Shown in pieces: positions 46,203 through 57,247 of a DNA stretch of 64,000 nt; within the stretch, counting starts at the first letter, position 1; each line of letters opens with the position of its first letter. A program made the translations under genes and the position numbers. Origin of the DNA: Ophioderma brevispina (Eukaryota; Echinodermata; Ophiuroidea; Amphilepidida; Ophiodermatidae); NCBI GenBank assembly GCA_023653785.1, contig JAMKCH010019861.1, forward strand, positions 1 to 64,000. The letters are read 5' to 3'. The notes below the pieces were generated by a model that saw only the letters and a list, made by a program, of their open reading frames with translations, did not search any database and was not told the origin of the DNA.

Positions 46203-46321
46203 CTTATTAATATGCAGTGTGTCATTGACAAGTATGAAAAGAGGTCGATGCGGAGACTGTCTGGGAATCTGCTGGATCAGGTTCATCTCACCACCAGAAA
46301 AAGCTGACATCTCAGGATATT
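46203..46321 (-). CDS. Exon of the large gene
   Basis: Two bases plus 39 codons, acceptor CCATTGTCCTTCTAG and donor GTATTGACTT. It reads YPEMSAFSGGEMNLIQQIPR, QSPHRPLFILVNDTLHINK. An alternative acceptor eleven bases on (exon from 46310, starting MSAFSGGEM) would agree with the phase of the exon ending at 51691. Outgoing phase is 0. Confidence 0.7.
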
Positions 46322-46539
46322 CTAGAAGGACAATGGTTTTATGTGAGAATCAAATGGTCACCTTCCACAAATTATTTTGGAGAATATTTTTTGAAATTGA
46401 TAGTAAAACACTAGTTTAACTTGACAGCGAAAGAAATGAAGAATTAATCACACAGATGTACATTGGAAACTGGCAATCGGTTGCCAAAATTCTGTCATTT
46501 CTGCAAGGAATTTGCCAAAATACAACCACGGTAATAACC

Positions 46540-46945
46540 TCCAACACCCCACCCGGCCCCTTCCCCAACACCCGCACCAATGGGCCCTGTTCCCATACCC
46601 AACCCAGCCGCACTCCACACACACACTCTAACCACTCCCCAACACCCCACCCGGCCCCTCTTCCAACACCCCACCCGCCCCTCTCCACACCCCACCACGT
46701 CCCCCTCCCCAACACCCGTCCCCCCCCCACGACCCGTCCCCCTCCCCAACACCCCACCCCTCCCCAACACCCCACCCTCCCCCTGCCAACACCCCATCCT
46801 ACCCCCTGCTCCCACACCCCACCCCCCGTCCCGCCTCCCTCCAACCAACCCCCACCCGTCCCCCACAACCCCACCCGGCCCCTCCCCAAACCCCACCCGG
46901 CCCCCTCCCCAACACCCCACCTATCCCCTCCCCAACACCAATGGC
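46540..46945 (+). repeat. C-rich simple repeat, CCCCTCCCCAACACCCCACC-type
   Basis: About 400 bp of degenerate pyrimidine-rich units on the plus strand, about 220 bp upstream of the acceptor of the exon at 46321. The Pro-rich and Gly/Trp-rich ORFs are artefacts of composition. Confidence 0.85.
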
Positions 46946-46999
46946 GACACAAGCAATTATGCATTTTAATTAGCTCATGCATACCTAAACGGCATTATC

Positions 47000-48540
47000 C
47001 ACCTTTCCAAATGGCAATAAGTGCACCATGATAGTCTTTCATTCAATGCGTGGAAGGATTTTGCATACCGATGTTACCTGTTTCAAAAATATACTCATTC
47101 CGCTGATGTTACATATAAATAGCTCATTTGCATACATTATTGCCCAAATCTATCAGTCAGAACTCATTCAACTTGCTTCCTTGCACCAAGTTAACTGGTA
47201 AAGCATTATACGCCTTGCAGAACTCCAGATACTTGTACACAGGCCGTGCGGGAAAAAAAGTCTTAAATTAATGCAAATTAGATAATTAAGCAAATTTTAC
47301 AACCAAAATCTAATCAGGTCGAGAACTTATCACTGCTTCATTTTCCATTCCACCAAGAATACAAAACATCATCGTAGATAGAATTGTACACAAGCAGTAC
47401 ATGTGGCAGCATTGACAGACTACGGACATAGACAGAAAGTGATTACTAAGTCCTTGCCGAACTTACAAAGTTTCAGTGGACAAAAAATAACCCTAAACAA
47501 CTAATAAAAACAATTCAAATAAACCTTCAAATAAAAAGCATTCCACAAAAAATTACTAAAAAAAATTAGTTTAAAAAATCAAAAACACTTTTTTTTTAAT
47601 AATCAAGAAAACGTGATTTTTTAAATTCCATATTCAAAAAAATAACACAAATTTCCAACAAAACAAAATTTTGAAAAAAAATCCAAATTAAAATAAGGAA
47701 AAACAAAATAAACACAAATTAAAAATAGAAATGTTTTCATGCAGTATTTATCAAGTGCCCCGGGGGGCCCACTTGTATTCAAGGTGGATATGATGCTGAA
47801 CCAGAAACGCGTAAAAAAAGTATCTTTTCAACAGGTGAGTATTCTCGTACATTGATTAGGGTGTCCAAAACAGCAAAATATGAAAAAGGGTTTGTTTTTT
47901 GTAACCCTGAAATTGTGATGTATTCGAGATCACAATCATAAAAATATTATAACTTTTTGGAATTAAAGCAACAGAGCAAAGGGGCCCCAGTTAATAAGGT
48001 ATATTATCAACACAATGCCGGATACGTGTTAAGGTAGCAAAACTGACAAATGCTTTGTTTAGGGTATGTTTTTTAGTCGGTTGGAAATACTTTGTTTAGG
48101 GTGCATGTTCAGAGTCCATGTTTCATTAGCATCATAATAATCCCCTTTGAATAACTGCCCCCAAAAGGGCATGTACCCCAACCTCTGTCACAGCTGTTTT
48201 GAAAGTCTTTATTAGGACAAAACAAGAATAAAACACAAATTATTGCCGCGACACAGTTTTGACAACGGATTTTTGAATATTTAGATCCACTTAACTACAT
48301 GTCGTGTAAATTTTAAATTTAATTAACGAAATCTCAGTGCGGGAAATATGATTTTTCTTCAAAAATTCTAGTCTTTTTATGGAGAAAGCACTATAACATA
48401 CAAATCGTGACGATGGTAGCGCTGCATCCCCCTACTTATATCAGTTGGTCAAAATTGTGTCGCCGCTGCTTAAAAAATTGTTCTAAAAATAAGAGACAAT
48501 TTGGATGGAGTCAAACAGCTTTGCTGTATTAACTAGGTGT
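47000..48540. other. AT-rich intron, nothing recognised
   Basis: Includes a strongly A-rich stretch at 47460-47740. No exon, RNA gene or element with clear ends. Confidence 0.45.
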
Positions 48541-48560
48541 GCAGCAGCACTCTACCCATT

Positions 48561-48907
48561 AAAGGGGCATTTGTGATCCACAGCCTCGTCCCCCCACTTA
48601 CCTTTAAAAAGTTGGAGATTTTCATATCATCTGACAGTTAACATTAGTAAATCCATGTGTGCCAACTTACGTGCAAATTCGGCCGTGTATGTAAGTAATT
48701 CACAATTTTGTATTTTCTGTCCTAAAACGGACAGAAATTACACAGCACAGTGGAGCTATGGGGACCGTGAGAAACGAGAATTTGCTCATAACACAATAAC
48801 CGCAAAGGTCGGGGATCAGCTAAAAAGTTGTGAATAAGCTTTTCTCAAGGATGATCTAGTAACAATGAATAAAAAACAGAAGGGGCTGGAATCACGAATG
48901 CACCTTT
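48561..48907. repeat. MITE family F
   Basis: TTAA-flanked, 347 bp, ends AAAGGGGCATTTGTGATCC and GGAATCACGAATGCACCTTT. The centre has the hairpin TTTCTGTCC-TAAAAC-GGACAGAAA, and the next bases (GTGGAGCTATGGGGACCGTG) resemble family M. Confidence 0.8.
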
Positions 48908-49029
48908 AAAGCCACAAATTCAAATCAAATAAATTACATGTTGTATTATGTGAAAACTCATAATGAAAGTGATTTGGACACTTTCAAATTAATAACCTAC
49001 AGATTTTAATCTATGGGCGGTTCTACCAA

Positions 49030-49215
49030 CCCTGGCTGTTAGCTTAATTTGTAGCATGTGAATGTAATAGTTACAGTGGAGGTTGCAGGTTCATTCCCGC
49101 CAAGTACACATGGTTTTGTTTTGTTTTTCTTTTAAGTTATGTGTCATGGCCAACTCCCGGTAAAAGGTAAATAAAACTCATCCTGGTTACCTGGAGACGC
49201 TCAAGTAGTTAAAAT
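49030..49215 (+). mobile_element. tRNA-derived SINE fragment
   Basis: CTGGCTGTTAGCTTAATTTG resembles a tRNA A-box region; GGTTGCAGGTTCATTCCCGC carries a B box with one mismatch (GGTTCATTCCC). The body continues with GTTATGTGTCATGGCCAACT. Not a functional tRNA, as arm pairing is broken. Confidence 0.65.
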
Positions 49216-50553
49216 TCAGTAATTTTTCATTTTACTTACCAAAATGTTTCGTCATGAGGTGACCTCACATGGCCCAAACCTTCGTAATGGATCAACCTGA
49301 CAGAGATCAACATATGCATCAAGTTTCAGCTGGACTTTTACTCAAAAAAGACTTTCATACATATAGTTCAGTACACTTCCCTTATTCTGGTGCTCGGCCC
49401 AACGAACCTTGCATGTGACCTTTCACAATATCCACACAAAATATTTTAATGGTTTCTTCTAGGCAAGATTGACCTACTTACTCGAAATCTGGAAATGAGG
49501 CCACTTTGGCATCCTTGTACATTTTGAGATAGGTAGGGGGTAATTAACAGGGTAAACTTTGTAATGCTTCATAATGGGTAAAAAGGTGTATATTCCTGTT
49601 CATCATCTGGTCCATGGATTAAAAACAGGTATATAGTTTGCTATAATCTAAGGAGGACATTTATCTATTTAAACACTCAAGTCTAAAAATGGTTCCAGGT
49701 CTCCTGGGGTACACATTTGAATGCACAGATTCTTTCAAAATGCTCAAATTCTTCATTCTGTTTTTGATATTATTCAACTATAGGTTACACACTTTGTTTG
49801 GACATCTGTGGTATAAATAAGGGGGAAATGATGGAGAAGGTCCACAGGGTCTATTGGGGTTAATCATTTTAGTATCTGTTAGATACCTTAGCAATGATTT
49901 ACATGAGGTAAAATGTTTATTTTCTGTTTTAACATTCCATAACTAATAATTGAAACCAATTTGAAACAAATCTGCTCGTTGTACATATTTAATCCCACGA
50001 AGACCTTGAACAAATTTGGTCTGTATGGTAAAACACAAAAGTGTTGCAGGTATAGCACACTATACTTTTTTTAACCTTAGGAACAAGATAAACACTTCCA
50101 TCCCCTATGTCAAAATCCACATGAACATTTACAATTTTTACCCCTGTTAAATTACCCCCTTCCCTATCTCACAATGCTCAATGGATTGCCAAAGTGGCAT
50201 CATCCAGTTTTGGAATCAGCAGGTCAATGTTGCCTAGAAACCATCCAAACAATTTGTTGTTGACGCTTGCGCAAGTCATATGGGTTCAAGCACCGGACTA
50301 TTGGAAGGTTCAGAATTCAAGAGATCACTTAAGTATTATAGCAATATGTAGAATTAGAGCTTGGCACTGTGACAATATCCACATACACTGGTAGTCTGGC
50401 CAATGGGACTCCTCACAGATTACATCATCCTATATAATAGAGAACTTCTCACCCTTGTGGACTATTTCTAGGAAGTTCGCCACTATTCTTAATATTCTAA
50501 ATGTTAATCAAAACGTCTTCTTACGAACCTATATTACCCCTTACAGTATTAGT

Positions 50554-51390
50554 AGTAGTAAAACAACCAAAGTTTTAATCCGTTTTGGTCCCCCCAACCG
50601 GGGGTGGCCGGATTCACCTCACATGCGTAGCAATCGCCCTTACCTATACTCCCCTCCTTCCACTTCGCCCGATTCAATGATCCCCCATCCTCAACCCAAC
50701 CCTCTTAATCTCCTCCTCCACTTGCTTCCTCCATGTCCTCTTTGGTCAAACCCTCTTCCTCAAACCACCACCCAGTCAAACTCAAAAGCCCCTTTTTAAA
50801 ACATTGCTCCCTATCCTTCTTAGCACGTGCCCATACCATCTTACACCATCCGCCTGTCAGTCAGGTCAGCGCCTCTTCCAAAACCCAACAACTGCATCAA
50901 ATCCTCAGTCTTCTGCCTTATCCATCAATTTCACACCCACATTGTCTCACCAATTGCTCTCTCAGCCCTTCTCAAAATCCCATCTCATTTTTCACTCAGA
51001 CACCACGTTTCACTCCCATACACATCACTGATCCACACAACTCTTGTACACCATCCATTTCATCTTCAAGGAATCGTCTCCCATAGTAACAATCTCAAAT
51101 TCTCTAAACTGCACCCACCCATACCCTTACTCGGGCTGTCACAGCCGCCTCACATCCACCACCGCACTAATCCTGTCCCCTAGGTATGTGAACTCCTTCA
51201 CGGTTTCCACCTCATCACAACACTCCACCCTCCTCCCCACTCCATCAACTCCTCTTGCATCTCCCACACACAATAGTCTCGTGCCAAACTTGGGGTCACC
51301 CTCTTCATCTTTTGTGCATCTCCCGGAATCCATTTACCGCATGTCTCACACCACACTGAATTGCCTCACCCTCATACCACAATAATAGTA
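50554..51390 (-). mobile_element. RTE-like LINE, 3' end
   Basis: Minus strand encodes CCDEVETVKEFTYLGDRISA near 51150-51230, a motif at the end of RT in RTE-like elements, and, read across frames, the C-terminal region with an RPKRTW-like basic patch corresponding to the 50650-50770 segment. The 3' tail ends GGATTAAAACTTTGGTTG. It is 5'-truncated and broken by frameshifts. Confidence 0.75.
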
Positions 51391-51690
51391 TTTGAGTCCG
51401 TTAGCATATTTTACTTTGATAATTGGAAAGGGAATGTAAATTTTACACCACACAAATGACAACCAGTGCCTATGAAGGGCTATGAAATTCAAAAATGCTC
51501 GTAAAATGGAAATGGAATGGCCTAATTATTTAAATTTTGATAATACACATTTTTTAATATCTAGGGAAAGCATGACAAATATCAGGGCTTCAAAATCATT
51601 AACTTCAACTTTCACAGGTCTCTTCTTGACCTAAATGGAATAAATCATAAATGATTAAGCAATAAATGATTATTCATATACAAGACGTAC

Positions 51691-51774
51691 CCTGGTGGTG
51701 CCTTCTTGGTCCTTTACAATTCTCTTTGATCTTGATTTTAGGTAGGTAACATAGACTTGATCATAATGGGATTC
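51691..51774 (-). CDS. Exon of the large gene
   Basis: Twenty-eight codons, phase 0 at both ends, acceptor CACTTTTCCCACTCAG and donor GTACGTCTTG. Translation: ESHYDQVYVTYLKSRSKRIV, KDQEGTTR. Alternating hydrophobic residues (YVTYLKS) suggest a beta strand, in line with the beta-barrel that precedes the helical region in lipid-transfer N-termini; that assignment is an inference. This is the most upstream exon I trust. Confidence 0.65.
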
Positions 51775-52335
51775 CTGAGTGGGAAAAGTGATCATATCAC
51801 TCCTCATGAGAAAAAAAACTAGATTTGGCAGGTGCGTGGCTTTCACGCTCACTATTAATAAAAACATATAAACTGCGGGCTGCGTTATGGAAACTTCACA
51901 GTACAACATTTTATCGGACATTGCACTTCGATTTGGGTTATCTACCCCGGCAGTCCGTACACCACCATTTTGAAAAACACCACAAATGAGGGCAGTATAC
52001 ACTTGGGCTCTGTTAAGCATTTAAAAAATCTTTTTTTGAGGAAAATCACTAGGAAAATTCTAATTTAATGTGCATTGGCAAGACCTTTCAATTCCTGCAC
52101 AGTTCAATAAAAAATGCAAATATGTGCCAAAAATATCTAACGAACAAAAATTGGCCATGAGAAGAAATACCGCAACGCGCTGAGAGTTGGTTGTAACCAA
52201 ATTAGCTTTCGGGTAGGGCTAATGGAGGGCATTCAAATGATTTTGAATCCAAAACATTCTAATCTCATTATAGAAGTACTTTGATTCCCTCACCTTTCTG
52301 TTCAGATTCCCCATGTTCCAGGGCTCACTTGTCCT

Positions 52336-53035
52336 GACTTTAGTGAACACACAATAACCATCTGATGATGGTAGCGTGTAGGAGGCGTCTGTTGACCCCC
52401 TTTTTAATGGCCTATCTCATGATGTTAGTGTACTGCCAAACCTGTCGAATAGAAGGACCACCTGAAACGAAATAAGAAAGAAAACAAGAAGACCCTTTAG
52501 TGAACACAGTACCATTGATGATGGTGGTTATGGCTGTTTTGTAGAGGCTTTAATGTTGACCTTCATGGCCTATCTCATGGTCTGTATGTGAGTACTGACA
52601 ACCTGTAGAAGACACTGAAATAAGAAAACAAGAAGACCTTTAGTGAACACGGACCATCTGATGATGGTGTGGCTGTGTAGGAGGCTTCATGTTGACCTTC
52701 ATGGCCTACCTCATGGTCTGTAGAGTACAGCCAACCTGCAGAAAGACTAAACCCCCAAACTAAAATAAGAAAAGAACAGGAATACCTTTTAAACAGGTAC
52801 CATTGATGACAGCACAACTGTGGGGAGGCTTTCATGACTGGACCCTCATGGCCTACCTCATGGTCTGTAGTGTATCCACAAAACCTGTAGAAAAACACCT
52901 AACAATAACCCAAGACACTTTAATATCCGTACCATCTGCTGACCAGCACAAGTTGTGTAGGGCTCATGTTGACAGTAGTGGCCTATCTCGTGGTCTGTAG
53001 GTACTGCCAACCTGTAGAAGACACCTAAAATTGTA
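52336..53035. repeat. Tandem array of about five 110-170 bp units
   Basis: Units share ACCATCTGATGATGG, GTGTAGGAGGCTTCATGTTG, CATGGCCTACCTCATGGTCT and ACCTGTAGAAGACACC. On the minus strand most start after an acceptor-like TCTTATTTCAG and encode a recurring TTDHEVGHEG in one frame. Diverged units may exist at 53448-53550 and 54385-54475. No unit has a clear donor and frames are inconsistent, so I treat it as an intronic repeat. Confidence 0.7.
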
Positions 53036-53752
53036 AAAATAACAGCAAAGTAAACTTGAGTCTCCCCATGAAAGATGGCAGTCTGGAATTTGACCTCATA
53101 TGATCTTTGATCTTGGGTCCATAACGTTTGACATCATCCACACATGAAGGAACCGCTATTGCACTTGAACACCAAGTCTGAAATAAAATTGGATTGATTA
53201 AGCCAAATAATTGGTCGAGCTATACGTTGCAAACTATTGGGCGAGACGCAGTCGAGCCCCAAAATTTTAAAAAAAACGCGTAGCGAGACCAACGAATATT
53301 GGGTTAAATCATCCAATTTTATCATTATCATGTTTAGGATCCGATATTTTCACACACTTGGACTCCTCAAAACATGATAATGGTGGTAAATCAGACTTAA
53401 ACTTTTCGAAGGGAACATGAAACAACTTATATTTTATAGTACTATTAACACAGTAGCATTTGATGACAGCATGGCTGCCGAAGAGTTTGTTGTTCTCCTC
53501 TTAATGGTCATTTCCATGGTCTTCCTCTACTACAGTTTATGGTACCTGAAAGAAATGAAACATGAATACTATACTTCTTTTATTACAATGATTCATGTTT
53601 GCTGGGCATAACCTCTACTGTTAATCCTTAGCCCTGATCCCCATAAATTCTTCGATTATCCTCAGGTAACATACTCTTAAAACCGTTAATACCAAGTCGT
53701 AGCTCATCTTTATTTGGGTTTTTATACCTTATAGTCTACTCCATGACCCATT

Positions 53753-54073
53753 AAAGGTCTTGTTCCGATTTATTTCTATTGTGTTCTCTACTTGATAGGA
53801 GTCTGGCACTTGCCACACACGCCCCATCAAAGTACCGGGGAAACAAACTTGCAGTTTTTTGGTAGAAGCAATAATGCATTTGCATAGACCCTATCAACAT
53901 GGGCTATATTGATGGTAACCATAAAACAGCGGTTTTGGCTGATATTTTCGGAATGAAATGGATTGAGGGCTCAATTCAGGACAATGAGGAAAAAATACGG
54001 CATTTATCTATATCAAAATCGGATACTTCGGGTAAATCAGGCGGGGTCCCAAGTCTATCGGAAACGCACCTTT
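53753..54073. repeat. MITE family A, copy 3
   Basis: TTAA-flanked, from AAAGGTCTTGTTCCGATTTA to CTATCGGAAACGCACCTTT. Internal blocks (GTGTTCTCTACTTGATA, GATTGAGGGCTCAATTCAGG) match copies 1 and 2. Confidence 0.8.
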
Positions 54074-55943
54074 AACCTAACCACCTAGGCACATTGAAAC
54101 AAAAACAAGCACATATCTAGGCTAATAAAAAAGTGTGTACTTTACTAATCATTTTCTTAATTACTCCTGAACTCTATGTAATCCTTCAAGCTGGTTTTCA
54201 AGGACTAGCCAAGTCAACACCAAAAATACACCAACACAAAAAACATTGTACTCCACAAACCATTCCTACCCAAAACTCTGCCTTGACCCTATTACTAATA
54301 TGCAGCCATTGTAAGTACCGTAGTACCTGTGGGTGGGTACTTGTTGTTAGGATAGTGGACAGTTAGACTGGGACCAATCCTTTTTAACGGAATGACCTCT
54401 GGGTCTCATGGTCTGAGGTAGTGGACAGCAACCAATTCACCATTGCTCCGAATCTTCACCCAATGAAAACCTGAAATAAGAACAGTGAATTGAAGAGCAT
54501 GGGTAATTAAACAAAACAAGCAAACACAAATACACAGGACAATAGGGTGCATCAGATGGCCCTCATGTCAATCAATTTTCTGAACCTAGTCTTAAATGTG
54601 CCATTTGTCAAAATAATAACCTCCAACCAAATTAAAATTCTTCGCATGTAGGCAAGTGGGGCCACCATGAGCTTAAAAGTTTTGTACACAAAGTTAATAG
54701 GATTTTGATGTTTTTTGACAACCCAAAACACAAAAAAAAGGATCCACCGCTATCGGTTTGATTTGGCCAGAAATCCTCCAAGAAGTTTTGATGAGGCTAG
54801 GTAAACAATTTTCCAACAAATACAAAACAAGGTCATGCCTCAATGCCAGAAAAAATACATTTTATTAAAAAATTAATTTCGTGGAGGCAAGGCAATACAC
54901 AATAACCACACCCCCCAACTTTATGACCCCAGTAAGCTTGTAGCTATGTTATAGGAGGTTCTTTAAGGACAGTGTATTGTTGTAAGTCAAGCCTTCATAG
55001 ATGAGTTACATAATCAATACTCTTTTACTTACAAAGAGTTATCTACTATTGAAAAGAAATGCCACCTGGCTTTCCATGTTGTCATTAAATTGAGAGGTAC
55101 AATAGAGTTGCCTGCCTATTATTGACCCCAGTACATTTTACAACTATTGATATATTATGTACTGGTTAATGGTTATATAGGCTTGAATTACAACAATACT
55201 GTCCTTCAACTAACTTACAAAAGCTCTGTATATGGGTCATGTTTGGCTATTCAGTGTATTGCCTTGAATCCCTGAAATAAATTTATTTTTATTAAATATA
55301 TTTTCTGCCAATAAGGAGGAGTAGTTTGTTGTACTTCTTGGACAAATTGTTTGACTAACCTTATAAAGTACAGATTGGAGAATTATGGACCAAATCACAC
55401 ATGACGATCACATCTTTTGGTGTTTTGTTTTGTCAACAAAACCAACAAAACACCTATTGACTTTGTGTACAACACTTTAAGCTACGGTGGCCCCATTGCC
55501 TAATGCTGAATGGATATTTTAATTTGGTGGAGGCTATGATTTTTGACAAGTGGCACATTTAAGACTAGGTTCAGAAAATGATGACATGAGGGGCCACATG
55601 ATGAACCCCCCCCCCCCCCCCCTAACAGACACACGTGAAATGACTAAGAGAGGAGAGGCTAGGCACTGTACACACCCACCCCACACCCCACCCTACCCCC
55701 CCCCCACACACACACATACACACACACAAATACATTACCCTGCAAATGCAAGCATATCATCGGGTGCGGAAGGTGGGATGGGATACATAGTGACAAATAT
55801 GGAATTTTACCATTTTACCAAATTTAGCAAAAAGATACTAAATATCACTTCAATGCTTACCAAGTTTCAAAGCTCTAAGAATGTGAATTATGACATGAAC
55901 TGATCAAATGCTCCCTCAACTCTGTAAAACAATGTTGGTTAGT

Positions 55944-56290
55944 AGTAACCAAAGTTTTAATCCGGGTGTCCCTGCTAACGGAGGTGGCCGGATTCACTTC
56001 GCATTCAGCAATACTGATGTGCGTGGATTTATTGGAGCAAAAAGATAATTGACTGGATGCACTTCCTGACGTCATGTGCTGGATGGCCGCCATTAGCTCT
56101 CCACAGCACCCAAGTGCCCGTATAGGTAGATCTTCTTTTTAGTTATTACCATGGGTAACAGCAACCTCCTCAGAGTTCCTTAGAAACCTGATCGGTGACG
56201 GTTTAGCCGCCGACAATCCGGCCCTGGGGACAGGGTGTAAGGGTACCGGATTACCAGGCATTCAAAGACAACCGACCCAACCTGAATCCT
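55944..56290 (-). repeat. Family I element, copy e
   Basis: On the plus strand from AACCAAAGTTTTAATCCGGG and GGTGGCCGGATTCACTTCGC through GTGCTGGATGGCCGCCATTA to a degraded GGCCCTGGGGACAGGGTG end. Confidence 0.7.
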
Positions 56291-56765
56291 GGATATGTGT
56301 TCTCCTTCAACGAGAACCCAACATTGCTTGATAGGAAAACAAGATGGTACAAGAGACGAACGGGCTCAAGTTCCCAAGACAAATTGACATTAATCACACT
56401 CATTCTAGTCTGTATTTGAGAAAAGTAGCAAGTACTACAAACAGCAGAGCAGCTGTGGCGTAACGGGCCTGCAAGCTCTGAGGGGGCAAATTTCCCAGTC
56501 TGGAGAAATTTTCCCTCTAGGGGGGTCCAAAAGGCAATTTTGTTCCCGGTCAGGGGCTAAAAAACGGCTGATTTAGCATGATTTTTGCAAATTTTTTCCC
56601 GGACAAGTAGTCAGAGGGGGCAACTTCCCCCCCCCCCCCCGCCCTGTTACGCCACTTGAAGCAGAGGTGTTCAAAAACATTCACACTAGTGCTTCAGTAT
56701 ATACTAAAATCATAAAAAATAGAAACCTAGATTTCCACTATAAAGCACTGAAATTCTTTTCTTAC

Positions 56766-56800
56766 CAGTGTGTGAAGTCCTTCTTCTTTATGCAGAGCAA
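56766..56800 (-). CDS. Candidate 35-bp micro-exon
   Basis: Near-ideal splice sites: acceptor TTAATCTTTCTTACAG and donor GTAAGAAAAG. With incoming phase 1 it reads ALHKEEGLHTL and leaves phase 0, which would fit the 51774 exon. It is short, so the splice sites are the only real evidence. Confidence 0.4.
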
Positions 56801-56909
56801 CTGTAAGAAAGATTAAGATACAATTGTTTTTTCACGGAAGAACCACTAAACTTGTTTCTTATAATTTATGTGGCTCAAAGCCCCCTCATACATGACTTGC
56901 AGTCTACTT

Positions 56910-57247
56910 GAAGGTGGCTTGTTCTTATTTATGTCTATTGTGTTATATACTTGAAATGATCCTGGATCTTACAACAAATCAACCACCAAGTACGTGGGAA
57001 ACAAAACGTCCAGTTTGATGGTTAAGTAATAATGCACGTGAATGCCCTATTCCTTACTGTGCAAATATCAAAGATAACCATTAAAACAGCATTTTTTATA
57101 TCTCAGGAAAAGAATGGATTTGTAGGCTAAAAATTCCATGACAACTAGCAAAATGTGGGCCTCATTTGATATTTGATTACCAAAATTGGAAAAACTACTT
57201 CTGGGTAAGTTGGGGGGTCCAAAGACGACCAGACACAAGCACTTTTA
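56910..57247. repeat. MITE family A, copy 4 (diverged)
   Basis: AAGGTGGCTTGTTCTTATTT at the left and GACCAGACACAAGCACTTTT at the right. Interior follows copy 1 with many substitutions, so this is an older insertion. Confidence 0.7.

Larger units (their letters stand above)
959..51774 (-). other. Span of a large multi-exon gene: lipid-transfer-like helical body plus LECT2/M23-like C-terminus
   Basis: This entry joins the minus-strand exons listed separately. Phases agree across 35022>32529>26960>24905>21294>20338 (1,1,0,0,0) and across 6197>5106>1228 (0,0). Linking these blocks into one gene is an inference from strand, order and the absence of another gene between them; exons are certainly missing, because phases do not close between 39332 and 35022 or between 20196 and 6197. 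The first exon, signal peptide and terminal stop are not identified; the 3' end may lie left of the window. If the reading is right, the product would be secreted. An alternative is two neighbouring genes, one lipoprotein-like and one LECT2-like. Confidence 0.55.

Noticed and set aside
46416..47031. Long Gly/Trp-rich and Pro/His-rich ORFs up to 191 residues
   Set aside because: Same reason: they come from the CCCCACCC-type simple repeat.
54385..54475. Exon candidate with acceptor TTATTTCAG reading FHWVKIRSNGELVAVHYLRP
   Set aside because: It ends in a stop with no donor and resembles a diverged unit of the 52336-53035 array, so I count it as part of that repeat.
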